Assembly (NCBI GenBank): GCA_937928545.1
Contig: CALGJQ010000007.1
Coordinates: 285,452 to 349,451, forward strand
Direction: 5' to 3'
Length of the DNA: 64,000 nt
Origin: an uncultured Verrucomicrobiales bacterium
GTDB lineage: Bacteria; Verrucomicrobiota; Verrucomicrobiia; Verrucomicrobiales; Akkermansiaceae
A program made the position numbers and the translations under genes. The notes beneath the pieces are model-generated. The model was not told where the DNA came from, made no database searches, and was given only the letters and a program-made list of their open reading frames with translations. Positions 1-9,900 of this stretch are shown here, piece by piece. The stretch's first letter is position 1. Every line of letters begins with the position of its first letter.

Positions 1-1
1 T

Positions 2-241
<240 letters not shown>

Positions 242-255
242 AACAGGATCTTAAG

Positions 256-1593
256 ATGAAGGAAACTCGTGAAATTAACTTCGATGGCCTGGTCGGACCA
301 CTGCATAACTACGCAGGACTCTCGCTTGGAAACGTCGCTTCACAGAGCCATGCGGAAGCCGTTTCTAATCCACACCTTGCCGCGATGCAGGGGCTTGAGA
401 AGATGCTAGAACTTAGCGAGCAAGGACTGGGGCAAGGCTTCATCCCTCCTCAGCGCCGCCCAGCGTGGCAGACTCTCCGACAAATTGGCTTTGCCGGAAG
501 TGATCAGGAAATTTTAGATCAAGCTGCCCAGACTGCTCCTCATCTCCTCGCTTCCTGCTGTTCATCCTCCGCGATGTGGACTGCTAATGCGGCCACGATT
601 GCGGCATCAGCTGATACCCTTGATGGGAGACTCCAATTCGTCCCGGCCAATCTCGCCAGCAACCTGCACCGCTCGCTCGAAGCTCCGCAAACAGCTCAGA
701 TCTTAAAAGAGATTTTCAAAAGCCCCGATCATTTCGAACACCACGCGCCTTTGCCAAGCACTCCTCTTCTTTTTGATGAAGGAGCGGCCAACCACATTCG
801 GCTTTGCTCTAAGCACGGGACTCCCGGGCTCCACCTCTTTGTCCATGGCATAGATCACCAGAATCCTGATAGCCCTCGACCAAGTCGCTATCCAGCGCGT
901 CAAAGTCTCGAAGCCAACCTCGCCCTGTCTCGACTTCTCAAACTTCCTGAAGATCGTTGCCTCTTCTTACACCAATCGCCCGAAGCAATTGACGCGGGAG
1001 TTTTTCATAATGACGTCATCAGCACGGGAAATGAAAATGTCTTTCTCTATCACGAAAAATCCTTCGTGGGAGGAATTGAAGCCATTGACCAGATCTCGGC
1101 TCGATTCAGCAGAGTCTGCTCAGAAGAACTCTGCACCTTAGAAGTCTCGGAAGATCGCGTTCCACTCAAAGACGCCGTAGCAAGTTACCTTTTTAACAGC
1201 CAACTCGTGACCATGCCTAGTGGTCAAATGGTCCTCCTTGCTCCTCAGGAATGTCAGACGACTCCCAGTGTCGAACGCTACATCCAAAACGATCTGATTC
1301 CCGGAGAGAATCCCGTGTCCGGTGTCATCTTCATGGACCTTCGTCAAAGTATGCACAATGGTGGGGGACCAGCCTGCCTGAGACTACGTGTCGTTATGAC
1401 CGAAGAGCAGCGTGCGCAAGTGCCACCTCAATTTTGGATGAATCCGGAAAACCACGCACTCCTCGTTAGCTGGGTGGATCAATATTACCCGAGATCTCTC
1501 CGTGCCTCAGACTTAGCGGATCTAAAAATTCACGAGCAGGCGAATCAAGCGTTCGACGCGCTTGAAGGTCTTTTAGGAATAAGCCTTCCATAA
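256..1593 (+). CDS. astB: N-succinylarginine dihydrolase
   Basis: The 445-residue product has the normal length of AstB and matches it from end to end (start region EINFDGLVGPLHNYAGLS). AstB converts N-succinylarginine to N-succinylornithine, ammonia and CO2, the second step of arginine catabolism by the AST pathway. By analogy with the E. coli enzyme (Glu174, His248, Cys365) the catalytic residues are Glu175 in FDEGAANH, His251 in GVFHND and Cys374 in GPACLRL; all are present. An AGGA lies about 8 bases before the ATG. It directly follows astD, so the organism probably uses arginine as a nitrogen source. The other ast genes are outside the window. Confidence 0.95.
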   Translation: MKETREINFDGLVGPLHNYAGLSLGNVASQSHAEAVSNPHLAAMQGLEKMLELSEQGLGQGFIPPQRRPAWQTLRQIGFAGSDQEILDQAAQTAPHLLASCCSSSAMWTANAATIAASADTLDGRLQFVPANLASNLHRSLEAPQTAQILKEIFKSPDHFEHHAPLPSTPLLFDEGAANHIRLCSKHGTPGLHLFVHGIDHQNPDSPRPSRYPARQSLEANLALSRLLKLPEDRCLFLHQSPEAIDAGVFHNDVISTGNENVFLYHEKSFVGGIEAIDQISARFSRVCSEELCTLEVSEDRVPLKDAVASYLFNSQLVTMPSGQMVLLAPQECQTTPSVERYIQNDLIPGENPVSGVIFMDLRQSMHNGGGPACLRLRVVMTEEQRAQVPPQFWMNPENHALLVSWVDQYYPRSLRASDLADLKIHEQANQAFDALEGLLGISLP

Positions 1594-1634
1594 AGGAGTC
1601 GCGCGAACAGGAAGTAGAAGGTCGGGGGCTTGAC

Positions 1635-2603
1635 TTAAGAGGGCTGGGAAAAATCACCAGTCAACAAGGTCGTGTCTTCCGACTGGAAGCGATAGTCCTC
1701 GATCTCAACGGTCCACCTCGCATTGGAGTGCCCCTTTCCGTAAGGTTCATGGACAAAGTGAACTTTGATGCGCGTGCCTTTATCAACGAAGATCGTTTTT
1801 CCGATGGGGAAGACGGTCCGCCCCCAATGGGTATCTGGGCAGCTAGGAGCATTGGAGAGCTCCACCGTTTTGGCGGACTTCGTTTCAAACCAAGCGGCGA
1901 GGCAATTGATCTCACCATCGCAATCAGAGATGAACTCTAGTTCTGTCTCAAAGGTTCCTCCGGCTTGGTCCGCAGTGCAGCTATGGCTATCGACCGTCCA
2001 CATGAGCTGCGCCTTGCAGGCCAGATCATCTGGGGTGACGTGATGACAGCTGGCTTCGGTGCGTCGCTGGACATCATCGCCCACTAAGGAAAGATCCACG
2101 CCGTAAGGTCGGCTATACCAGAATTCGACTTCTTCTTGGAGATAGCGATCGTAGGCCGGAACCATCCAAGAGGTCGTCGTGCCCGGAATCATGACCCCGC
2201 CAGGCTTGAGCCAGCGGTCGCGGGCCTGAATGACAATGGGGAGGAGGTTTTCGTCGACCCCATAGCCGCCCAGCCATTCTGAGACGATGACATCGACCTT
2301 TTCAGGGAGTTCTAGTGCTTCCATTTCACCTTGAATCACGGTGATCTGATCACTGAGGCCATTTTCTGCAATGATCTGCTTGGCAGATTGAGCGACTGGC
2401 GAGCGCTCTACCGCATAGACTTTCTTTGCTCCAGCTTGGGCTGCAAAGATGCTCAGGATTCCTGTCCCAGCGCCGATGTCTAAGACGACCGAGTCTGGTG
2501 TCACGACCTCAAACAAGGCATCGCGAAAAGCCTTACAGCGGACTTCATCCTGTAACATCGATCCATGATTCGAGAGGTTCCGGTAGCTGATTTCAATGCC
2601 CAT
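1635..2603 (-). CDS. Protein arginine N-methyltransferase-like enzyme
   Basis: This 322-residue SAM-dependent methyltransferase carries the signature motifs of the eukaryotic-type PRMT family, not only a generic Rossmann fold. The N-terminal helix reads HGSMLQDEVRCKAFRDAL (residues 13-30), close to the PRMT pattern HxxMLxDxVR. Motif I is VLDIGAGTGIL (40-50), the acidic ribose-binding residue is Glu66, the double-E loop is SEWLGGYGVDENLL (108-121; Glu109 and Glu118), and a THW loop is present at 258-260. These residues bind SAM and the substrate guanidinium in known PRMTs. The gene stands alone, convergent with astB. The substrate is unknown; another nucleophile or a small molecule is possible. 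Confidence 0.8.
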   Translation of the reverse strand: MGIEISYRNLSNHGSMLQDEVRCKAFRDALFEVVTPDSVVLDIGAGTGILSIFAAQAGAKKVYAVERSPVAQSAKQIIAENGLSDQITVIQGEMEALELPEKVDVIVSEWLGGYGVDENLLPIVIQARDRWLKPGGVMIPGTTTSWMVPAYDRYLQEEVEFWYSRPYGVDLSLVGDDVQRRTEASCHHVTPDDLACKAQLMWTVDSHSCTADQAGGTFETELEFISDCDGEINCLAAWFETKSAKTVELSNAPSCPDTHWGRTVFPIGKTIFVDKGTRIKVHFVHEPYGKGHSNARWTVEIEDYRFQSEDTTLLTGDFSQPS

Positions 2604-2776
2604 AGGTGACTGCTACTGCCCAGAGTTTGCTTTTACAAACTTTTCGTACAAGAGGGGGCGGGTTTGAGCTCTTTTTTCGTTCCATCCATGTGACGCCGGA
2701 GGGAAATGCTCGCAAAGCAGTTCATTCCTCGATTACGAGATTGCATCAATTTGGTCTGTGAAATGTCTCTACGCGA

Positions 2777-3109
2777 ATGACTTGGGCCTTTGCTACTCAT
2801 CTTTTGGTTCTTTCTTACGCCTCGCTGAATCAAGAAAAGGTGGCGAATTGTTCTCACTTGAGAAAAGCGTGGTTTTGGTTAATCGCTCTCTTTTTGATTC
2901 AAGGAGTTCTTGCTTCTGGCGAGTTTGTGAGCGCGCTCAAATATTTTCTCTTTGGTAAGCCGGATTCAGCTCCAATGACTTCTGGGTTTCAAGATCAGAT
3001 GGCGGATTCGCCGCCTGGCATTCTGCCAAGTCTTCTCGTAATTCTCCCTCATTTTTTCTTTGTGATGAGTCTCTACCGATTCTCCAAAGCGCTGATTCCA
3101 GCTAAGTGA
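2777..3109 (+). CDS. Hypothetical small membrane protein
   Basis: I do not recognise this 110-residue protein. It has two clear hydrophobic segments, at about residues 30-48 (WFWLIALFLIQGVLASG) and 84-98 (GILPSLLVILPHFFFVMSL), separated by a polar loop, so it is probably an inner-membrane protein with two helices. The start is uncertain: the ATG at 2777 is used because it gives the full frame, but no good ribosome binding site is visible. Codon use and residue composition look natural and no longer frame competes on the other strand. Confidence 0.5.
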   Translation: MTWAFATHLLVLSYASLNQEKVANCSHLRKAWFWLIALFLIQGVLASGEFVSALKYFLFGKPDSAPMTSGFQDQMADSPPGILPSLLVILPHFFFVMSLYRFSKALIPAK

Positions 3110-3141
3110 TCAAAAAATGTAAGAGGGCGTTATCGGTGCTT

Positions 3142-3170
3142 TACGGAGCTTTGGCTTTAGCCCGAGTCGA
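3142..3170. repeat. REP-like palindrome, copy 1
   Basis: The sequence TACGGAGC, then TTTGGCTTTAGCCCGAG, forms a small hairpin around GGCTTTAGCC. The same unit recurs at 34019-34084 (as an inverted pair) and at 40525-40551, with base changes that keep the stem paired. It lies in the gap between two convergent genes, the usual place for REP elements; it may also act as a bidirectional transcription stop. Confidence 0.55.
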
Positions 3171-3218
3171 GAGTGGGCAGTCTGGAGACAGCCGTTCCGT
3201 GGGGAGGGGGCGGGAGGC

Positions 3219-3998
3219 CTACTTTTTGAAGTGGGGGGCGAAGAGTTTGATGACGGGGAGGTGGAGGGCGGTGATGCCTAGGATGATGAGGGCGAGGAGG
3301 AAGGGGGCGTTGTTTCCGCTGATGTGTTGGAGGGAGCGCCAGACGGTTTCGTAGAAGGTTCCGGAGAAAGGTTGATCGCGGAAGAGGGCGACTTCGATCG
3401 TGGGGGTGCCAAAGAAGGGACGCATGATCCATGAAAGTTGGGCTCCGACGAAGGCGTTGCCGGCGAGCCAGGCGACGAGGGTGGTGGCGGCGGTGCGGGC
3501 ATTTGGAGTGACGGCGAGGAGGAGTCGGGCGAGGTGGAGGTTGGCAATGATCCCTGCCATGGCGATGAGGAGGGTGTGAGCGATGAGGTAGTTGGAGTGA
3601 GAGGTGGCGGCGTTCGGGGCTTCGGGTGAGGGGGCATTGAAGGCCATGAAGAAGGTGACCGGGGCGAGAGCGCCGAGGACCATGGCGGCGATGGCGAAGC
3701 TGACGAGTTGGGCGATGAGGGATTGTCGGAAGCCTAGACCGCTTCCGAGGAGAAGTCCGAGCATGCCATTGAGGAGGCCATTACAGGCGAGGGTGAAGAA
3801 GATGAGGGCGGGCATCTTGAAGGCGACAAAGAGCCCCATTTGAGGAGCGCGCCAGAGACCGACGGTGAGTCCGTAGGCTCCAAATCCCATGATGATGGTG
3901 AGGATGCAGAGTCGGATGTTTTTTGAGCTAGGGTCGATGATCCAAGCGCGCAGGTCTTGAGGTGCGCCGCGAAGGAGGATGGAGAGTTCTCTGAGCAT
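3219..3998 (-). CDS. Polytopic inner-membrane protein, Yip1-like
   Basis: The 259-residue protein has a soluble N-terminal stretch of about 30 residues followed by about six hydrophobic helices (for example at 31-48, 60-85, 94-116, 136-160, 170-190 and 232-250). It resembles the loosely defined Yip1-like or hypothetical membrane proteins that follow two-component genes in Verrucomicrobia; the family assignment is tentative. Its ATG overlaps the stop of the preceding lipoprotein gene (ATGA), so the two are translationally coupled and belong to the creB-creC transcript. The position is the one CreD occupies in enterobacteria, but this protein does not look like CreD. Confidence 0.6.
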   Translation of the reverse strand: MLRELSILLRGAPQDLRAWIIDPSSKNIRLCILTIIMGFGAYGLTVGLWRAPQMGLFVAFKMPALIFFTLACNGLLNGMLGLLLGSGLGFRQSLIAQLVSFAIAAMVLGALAPVTFFMAFNAPSPEAPNAATSHSNYLIAHTLLIAMAGIIANLHLARLLLAVTPNARTAATTLVAWLAGNAFVGAQLSWIMRPFFGTPTIEVALFRDQPFSGTFYETVWRSLQHISGNNAPFLLALIILGITALHLPVIKLFAPHFKK

Positions 3999-4150
3999 CA
4001 GAAACGAGGGCTCAGTGGGGTGAGAGGGAGAGAAGGGTATTCGGCGTCTGGAGGGTGAATGCGGATGACCTTGATGGTGTTTTTAGGGACAGGATCACCG
4101 CAGGAGGAGAGGGTGAGCAGGGTGCAGATCCAAAAGGTGGCCTTCGTCAT
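3998..4150 (-). CDS. Small lipoprotein, 50 residues
   Basis: A 50-residue frame starts at the ATG complementary to 4148-4150 and stops with TGA at 3998-4000. The N-terminus MTKATFWICTLLTLSSC is a lipoprotein signal peptide with an LSSC lipobox, giving a mature peptide of only about 34 residues rich in Pro. Function is unknown. It sits between creC (63 bases upstream) and the membrane protein gene, with which it shares an ATGA overlap. The lipobox and the coupling are the reasons to believe it is a real gene. Confidence 0.7.
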   Translation of the reverse strand: MTKATFWICTLLTLSSCGDPVPKNTIKVIRIHPPDAEYPSLPLTPLSPRF

Positions 4151-4213
4151 GCTCGAAAGGTGCCGAGCTTGTGTGAAGACTTGATGATCTGAATGTGAAG
4201 ATTTGAGGGGAGC

Positions 4214-5632
4214 TTAGTTCTTCAGAGAGGCAAGAGGCAGAGTGATGCTCGCTTGCGTTCCGCTGTTTTCCGGTGAGGAAATCGAGACCGAGCCTTGGTG
4301 GAGTTCGGCGACTTCTTTGACGAAGGCGAGTCCGAGGCCGTTTCCTTTGGCGGAGTTTTCTTTGCGAAAGGAGTAAAAGCGCTCGAAGGCTCTTTCGGCA
4401 GCGAAGGCTTCGATTCCAGGGCCCTCGTCGCTGACTTCGAGGGTGATTTTGTCATCCTTTGCGGTGGCGGAGAGGGTGACGGTGCCGCCCTTTGGGGAAA
4501 ATTGGATGGCGTTTTGAAGGAGGTGATTGAGGGCGGATTTGAGGAGGGGCTCATTTCCGAAAAATGGTAAGGGCTCGGGGAGTTCGCTCGCGAGCGTGAC
4601 CTCAGAGGCCTCGGCGAGGGCTTTCATTTCGTTGAGGCTTTTTTGGCAGCAGGCGGTGAGGTCGAAGGGATGAGAATCTTCGAGGTGGGTTTGTGCTTCG
4701 AGGGCCGAGAGTTCGAGGAGGCGGTGGATGAGATCTTCGCAGCGTTTGGTTTGGGAGCGGATGTTGCCGACGAAGCGGGCTCGATCAGCCTGGGGCATGT
4801 CTTCGTTGAGGAGTTCGGCGGCTCCTTGGATCGCGGCAAGTGGGGACTTCAGTTCGTGGGTGAGGGTCTGAATGTAGCGCTCGGCGTATTGGCGACCTTC
4901 GAGCGATTCGCGCATGTCGTGAAGGGCGTTGGCGAGGGTGTTGACCTCGCGGCCAATGCCGACTTCGGGTTTGGAGCGCCGTTCGCCTCGGGTGATGGCG
5001 CGGGCGTAGTTGGTGAGTTTTCCGACGGGTCGGAAGAGCCAGATGAAAACTGCGCCGATGAGCGCGAGAATACCGAGACCAATTAGGGCGACGGCCCAGA
5101 TGATGGTTTGACGACGGTCTTGGACGAAGGGGAGGACATCGCGTTGGGCCTTCGACACTGAGACGCAGCCAATGATTTGGCCATCACGACGAATCGGAGC
5201 GCCGACGTACATGACGGAAGAGCTAGGGTCTTCTTCGATCAGTCGAGAAGAGCGGGCTCCGTATTCTCCTTTTAAGGTTTTGAAGACATCACTCCATTCA
5301 GAGAAGTCTTGGCCGACCGTATCGGGATTTAGGCTATCGAAGATGACGATGCCTTTTTTGTCAGTGAGGTAGGCATTGATGCCCACTTTGTTTTTAAGCA
5401 CGGAAAAAACACGAGCTTCAAATTCGCGGTCTTCGAGGCCTTTGAAAATCTTGCTGAGGTCTTGCTCGTTCTCGACATAATTGGCGAGGAGTTGAGCGGA
5501 ATCGATCATCGATTCTTCAGTCGCTTGGAGAGTTTGGGATTCGAGGTCTTCGAGGAGGTAGTCGGTGAGACGATAGAAGCCGAGCCCCATGATGAGGGTG
5601 ATGAGGAAGAGGGTGACTCGGGTGAGACGCAT
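4214..5632 (-). CDS. creC: CreC-like sensor histidine kinase
   Basis: This 472-residue membrane histidine kinase has an N-terminal helix (7-25), a periplasmic sensor region (about 26-175) with a Cache/PAS-like segment (AYLTDKKGIVIFDS), a second helix (177-200), a HAMP linker, a HisKA domain with His259 in LTHELKSPLAAIQGAAELL, and an ATPase domain (NHLLQNAIQFSPKGG, DEGPGIE, GNGLGLAFVKE). The order and the text match CreC. A longer open frame begins at 5839, but its first 69 residues are Arg/Pro-rich shadow of creB, so the ATG at 5630-5632 is chosen. CreC phosphorylates CreB; the signal here is unknown. Confidence 0.88.
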   Translation of the reverse strand: MRLTRVTLFLITLIMGLGFYRLTDYLLEDLESQTLQATEESMIDSAQLLANYVENEQDLSKIFKGLEDREFEARVFSVLKNKVGINAYLTDKKGIVIFDSLNPDTVGQDFSEWSDVFKTLKGEYGARSSRLIEEDPSSSVMYVGAPIRRDGQIIGCVSVSKAQRDVLPFVQDRRQTIIWAVALIGLGILALIGAVFIWLFRPVGKLTNYARAITRGERRSKPEVGIGREVNTLANALHDMRESLEGRQYAERYIQTLTHELKSPLAAIQGAAELLNEDMPQADRARFVGNIRSQTKRCEDLIHRLLELSALEAQTHLEDSHPFDLTACCQKSLNEMKALAEASEVTLASELPEPLPFFGNEPLLKSALNHLLQNAIQFSPKGGTVTLSATAKDDKITLEVSDEGPGIEAFAAERAFERFYSFRKENSAKGNGLGLAFVKEVAELHQGSVSISSPENSGTQASITLPLASLKN

Positions 5633-5697
5633 TGGAATGGACGAATGAACGATTGCAGAATGAACAAATGGCTTGCTTGGGGGCGGGGAAGGAAGGA

Positions 5698-6369
5698 CTA
5701 GAAAACTAGGGTGTAGCCTAGTCCGCGGCGGGTTTGGATGGTTTCGGCGGCGTCTTCGGAGTGGGTGCGGAGTTTGGCGCGGAGAGTTTTGATGTGGGCG
5801 TCGATGGTGCGGTCCATCGCGGAACCGGGATCGTCCCAAGCTTGTTCGAGGAGTTGTTCGCGGGTGAAGACGCGGCCGGGTTGGGCAAGGAGGATGGCGA
5901 GGAGTTTGTATTCGTGCGCGGTGAGATCGAGGGGATGGCCGCAGCAGGTGATGCTCATGGTATCGGCCTGATGATGGAGGAGGTCGGAGGAAACCTCTGA
6001 AGGAGCGGAGCCGCCGCGGCGAAGGATGGCGCGGATGCGAGCCACGACGGTGCGGGGCGAAAAGGGCTTGGTGACGTAGTCATCGGCACCGAGTTCGAGG
6101 CCTAGGACTTGGTCGATCTCGGAATCACGGGCGGTGAGGAAGAGGATGGGGACTTGCGAGAAGTCGCGAATTTTACGGCAAAGATCGAAGCCGGTGAAGT
6201 CGGGGAGGCCGATGTCTAAGACGGCGAAGTCAGGGGCGTGTGAATCGAAGTGGTCTAATCCCTCTTGTGCCGTGCTGACGTGAGTGACGGAGAAGTTTTC
6301 AGTTTCGAGCGCGTAGATGAGGGTATCCGCGATGGCGGCTTCGTCTTCAACAATTAGGACGGCGGGCAT
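5698..6369 (-). CDS. creB: CreB-like response regulator
   Basis: A 223-residue OmpR-family regulator with a receiver domain (phospho-acceptor Asp52 in AVLDIGLPDFTGFDL, conserved Lys101 in YVTKPFSP) and a C-terminal winged-helix DNA-binding domain (ending TIQTRRGLGYTLVF). The C-terminal domain pattern and adjacency to creC support a CreB assignment. It is 65 bases upstream of creC on the same strand, and follows the GNAT gene by 62 bases. Targets cannot be read from the sequence; in Proteobacteria CreBC responds to envelope and growth conditions. Confidence 0.88.
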   Translation of the reverse strand: MPAVLIVEDEAAIADTLIYALETENFSVTHVSTAQEGLDHFDSHAPDFAVLDIGLPDFTGFDLCRKIRDFSQVPILFLTARDSEIDQVLGLELGADDYVTKPFSPRTVVARIRAILRRGGSAPSEVSSDLLHHQADTMSITCCGHPLDLTAHEYKLLAILLAQPGRVFTREQLLEQAWDDPGSAMDRTIDAHIKTLRAKLRTHSEDAAETIQTRRGLGYTLVF

Positions 6370-6431
6370 AGGGGAACTTTATCGGAGAATGATGGAGAAG
6401 AAAGAGCCCATTTTCCCATCTGCGTGCTCCT

Positions 6432-6953
6432 TTAAAGTGAGAGCCAATATCGCCGTGTCGGTTTTTGATCAAAGGGGTCGAGTATTTCGTCTTGATAGTC
6501 CCCGCCAGCATCTTCGATCATTTTTCGTGAGGCGATGTTGTCAGTGGCACATGTGATGAAAGCGCGCTTGGTTCCCAGTTGCTTCAAATGAGCGCGCCCC
6601 GCTTGGAAGAGCTGCGTTCCAAATCCTCTTTTTCGAAATGGTGGAGCGACTCCGTAGCCGAGGTGTCCTCCGAAATTGCGGAGGAAGTCATTGAGTTCAT
6701 GACGGATGCTGCAGCGCCCGACGATCACGCCATTGAGAAATCCATAGAGCATGGTGTTGGGGACTTTACCGGGTTCGAGATTCCGTCCGTGAAAGTCATC
6801 AAGGAGCCGCTGAAGGTGAGCGGTGTGAGTCATGCCTTCACTCCAGACGAAAGTGTGCCAGTCTGGTTCTTCTCCCTTCCATGATTCACCGCCAGCGAGA
6901 AAGGCTTCTTCGTCGTCAGGGCCGAGTTGGCGGATGTTTAACTGCTGCTTCAT
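6432..6953 (-). CDS. GNAT family N-acetyltransferase
   Basis: The 173-residue protein has the GNAT acetyl-CoA binding motif A, VAPPFRKRGFGTQLF (around residue 100-114), and the typical C-terminal NIASRKMIEDAGG helix. It should transfer an acetyl group from acetyl-CoA to an amine; the substrate is unknown. It resembles the group of unassigned bacterial acetyltransferases that begin with a long acidic N-terminus. Its start is only 6 bases beyond the stop of the TPM protein gene, so it shares that transcript. Confidence 0.85.
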   Translation of the reverse strand: MKQQLNIRQLGPDDEEAFLAGGESWKGEEPDWHTFVWSEGMTHTAHLQRLLDDFHGRNLEPGKVPNTMLYGFLNGVIVGRCSIRHELNDFLRNFGGHLGYGVAPPFRKRGFGTQLFQAGRAHLKQLGTKRAFITCATDNIASRKMIEDAGGDYQDEILDPFDQKPTRRYWLSL

Positions 6954-6959
6954 CTGAAA

Positions 6960-9900
6960 TTACCAACCAGAACGTCCGGCACCGGAGCCTGAGCTGAAGG
7001 AGCTGCGGCCTGAACTCATGCTACGAGATGATGAGCTGAAGGAGCTGCGTGTGGAGATGCCTCCTCTTCGGGAATTGTGAAAGGCTGCGCGGCTGGCGGC
7101 TTGTTGTTGGCGGCGACGGGCGGCCGCTGCGGCGCGGCGTTTGGCCGCTTCGCGGGCTTCGGCTTGGGCGATGGCGGAGCGGGCGCGGGCTTTGGCTTGG
7201 CCAGCCATTTGCAGAGCTTCGTGGTAGCGGCCATGCTGCATGACGTCGTTGGCGGTGGCGAGGGAACGACCGCCATAGCTCCCGGTGATGCGCACGCCGT
7301 ATGAACCAGACCAGCGGGCGGCCTTACGAACTTCGCGCGTGGCGGATTCGAGGGCGCGGACGGTTTGGCGAGCCAGCTCGAGTTCTCTTTGAAGGTCGAT
7401 GACTGCTTCGCTGAGAGTGAGGTGAATGGCTCGGAGTTCATTCTGAATTTCGCGCCAGTCGGCATGATTCACTTGAAGAGCGGCATGAGCGTCTTGGAGT
7501 TTGCCATGGCAGAGTTCGATCCGGTCCATCGATTCATTGGTTTTTGGACTATTGGGGATTTGGTCGTTTTCGGCGGTTTCCCAAAGTATTCCTGCTTCTT
7601 TCTGGTTGCGTTTGACGGTATCGAAAAGTTGCAAGGCGCGTTTATTTTGCTCGATGTCTTCGGTGATTGCTTTGCGAAGAATGGGAATGCGTTCTCCGAG
7701 ATCATCGAGAATTTCTTCAACAAGATAAGGATCGCGGAGTCCATCTCCGGCTTCGATTTCTCGGGCTCCTTCGCTCAGTTTCTGACTGATTAGTTCGTGA
7801 AGTTTGATCGTTTCCATGGTGACGCGGCGGTCGCGCACAGGTTCGTCTAGGTCAGCTTCAGCACGGACCTGACTGAGATGTCTTTCGATGTTTTTCTTTT
7901 CCATCGCGGTGAGGGTTTTGAAGCGGGAGGTGACATCGGAGCAGAGGAATTCGCCATCTTCGGCGCTTGCTTGACCGTCGAGAAGGTAGTCCCAGCTCTG
8001 AAGGAGTCCGCCGGAGTGGAAGCGTGTTTTTGCGGTGTCGAGGAGGGCGCCGATGGCGTGGTAGCTTTTGTCGAGGTGGGTTGGGGAATCTGCTAAGGTG
8101 CCAAGTTCGGGGGAATTTGGATCTAAAAAGAGAGCGCGTGGAGCATAGCGTTGTCGCATCGCGGTGACTTCGTTTTTGAGTTGCTGGCCACTTTCTTCGA
8201 GGCGTTCGCGTCTTTGGGTGAGGGCTTCGCTCGTCGCTTGGTAGTGGGAAAGGCAGTGGCGGGTGCGGTCGACTAAGTCGCAGGCATGAGCGGTGAGGGC
8301 ATCGGTTTCATTGAGAGAGCCTTCGGCGCTTTTGGTTTCGCCGAGATCGAGTGCGGCGAGTGAGGCTTCGTGTTGTTGGCTTGCTTTGGCGAGGAAGTGG
8401 CTGGGATTGTGGTCTTCCTCGGTGAGGATGTCGTCGGGATCGAGTCGAAGGCTTGAAGCGATTTCGCGACGAGCCTTGCTGACTAATTGCGTGGTTTCAT
8501 TGATTTCGGGGAGGGCGATTTCGTCTGCTCGGACGATGAGCTGGGCAGCGTGATCAACTTGCTGAGTGAGGGCGATGAGATCTGAGCCTAGTCCGTCGAT
8601 GGAAGTGGACACGTCGCCCTTTGGGCTATGGGTGGCGATGTCATCGGCTTTCTGACTGAGCTCGGCGAGGCCTTGATCAATCCAACGGGTCGCCCGCTTG
8701 CGCTGATCGAGAATCTCTTCGTCCTTCGCTAGTTTCAGCCAATGGTCTTTGCGGAATTGCGAGATGAGATCGAGTTGGGTTTTCGCTTCTTCGGCCATGC
8801 GGTCAGCTTTGGCCATGTCTCCATCGAGAGCGTGAACGGGGTCGGACTTTCCAATCTTGGAGGCGCGGGATTCGAGCTCGCTCATGGCGGGGATCCATTC
8901 ATCGAAGAGCAGCTCGCAGCGGAGCCATTGATCGACTTGAGTTTCATCTTGGCGGGCGATGAGGGTATCGATGTTTGCGCTTAGGGTCTCGCGACGCTCG
9001 ATGATGGTGGACCAAGCGTTTTCGACTCGGTCGAGGCATTTCTCAGCTTCGTCGAGGGCCTTTGTGGTGCGGGCTCCCCATTCGTCGATGGGGACGGAGA
9101 AGGTCTCATCGGCTTCTTCGCCAGGACGGGCTCGTTTCTTGAGATCGGGAACATTTTGGAGGCCAACATTGAGCTCGGCGTCGAGGAGGTCGACCGCACT
9201 TTCGTAGCGACCGCCGCTGACGATGTTTCGTGAGCGGGAGAGGGGGCTGCTTGGTTCGATGAGTTCTTCGCCTTCTTCGATGATTTTTTGGACGTTGGAC
9301 GAGAGGACAAAAGCTTCATCGATGTTCTTGAGCGCTTCCTTTGAGAGGTCGAGGGTGTTGCCGGTGTAGCCTCGGGAATCCAGTTCATTGATGGGGCCGA
9401 CGATGATGGCGGCGCGGTCCATGAGTTCAAAGAGTCGGTCTTCGGTCTCTTTCATCTCTTGTTTTCGGGACGCGAGGAGCTTCTCGGCTTCGGCTTTGAT
9501 GCGTCTCCGGCGGCGATTGCCGATGACTCCGATGAGACAAAGTCCTCCGGCGGTGGTTGCTCCTCCGACTTTGAGACTGTCACTTCTTCGCTTGGCGGCA
9601 CGTCGGGCCGCGCGGTCGGCCGAATCGATTGAGTTGTTCAAGGTTTGACCTTTGATAAGTTGGTTTTTGTAAATCAGGTGACCTTCGTCGTAGTTTTTAC
9701 GGGCTTCTTGGATCTGGGTTTTCGCTCTTTTAAGAAGGGCTTTGCCTTCTTTGCTTTTGGGTTTGGATTGGCTTAGGGCCTTTTCGATTTTCTCGAACTC
9801 GTCTTTGTCCTTTCGGTAGTCTTCAAATCGTTGGTCCCATTGATCGAGGTCTCGGTGAATGCGAGCGGTGCTATGAATTCCGGGATTGCTTTCTAAGGCT

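Noticed and set aside
5633..5839. In-frame extension of creC of 69 residues
   Set aside because: It overlaps creB on the same strand, is Arg/Pro-rich shadow text and would bury the first membrane helix.
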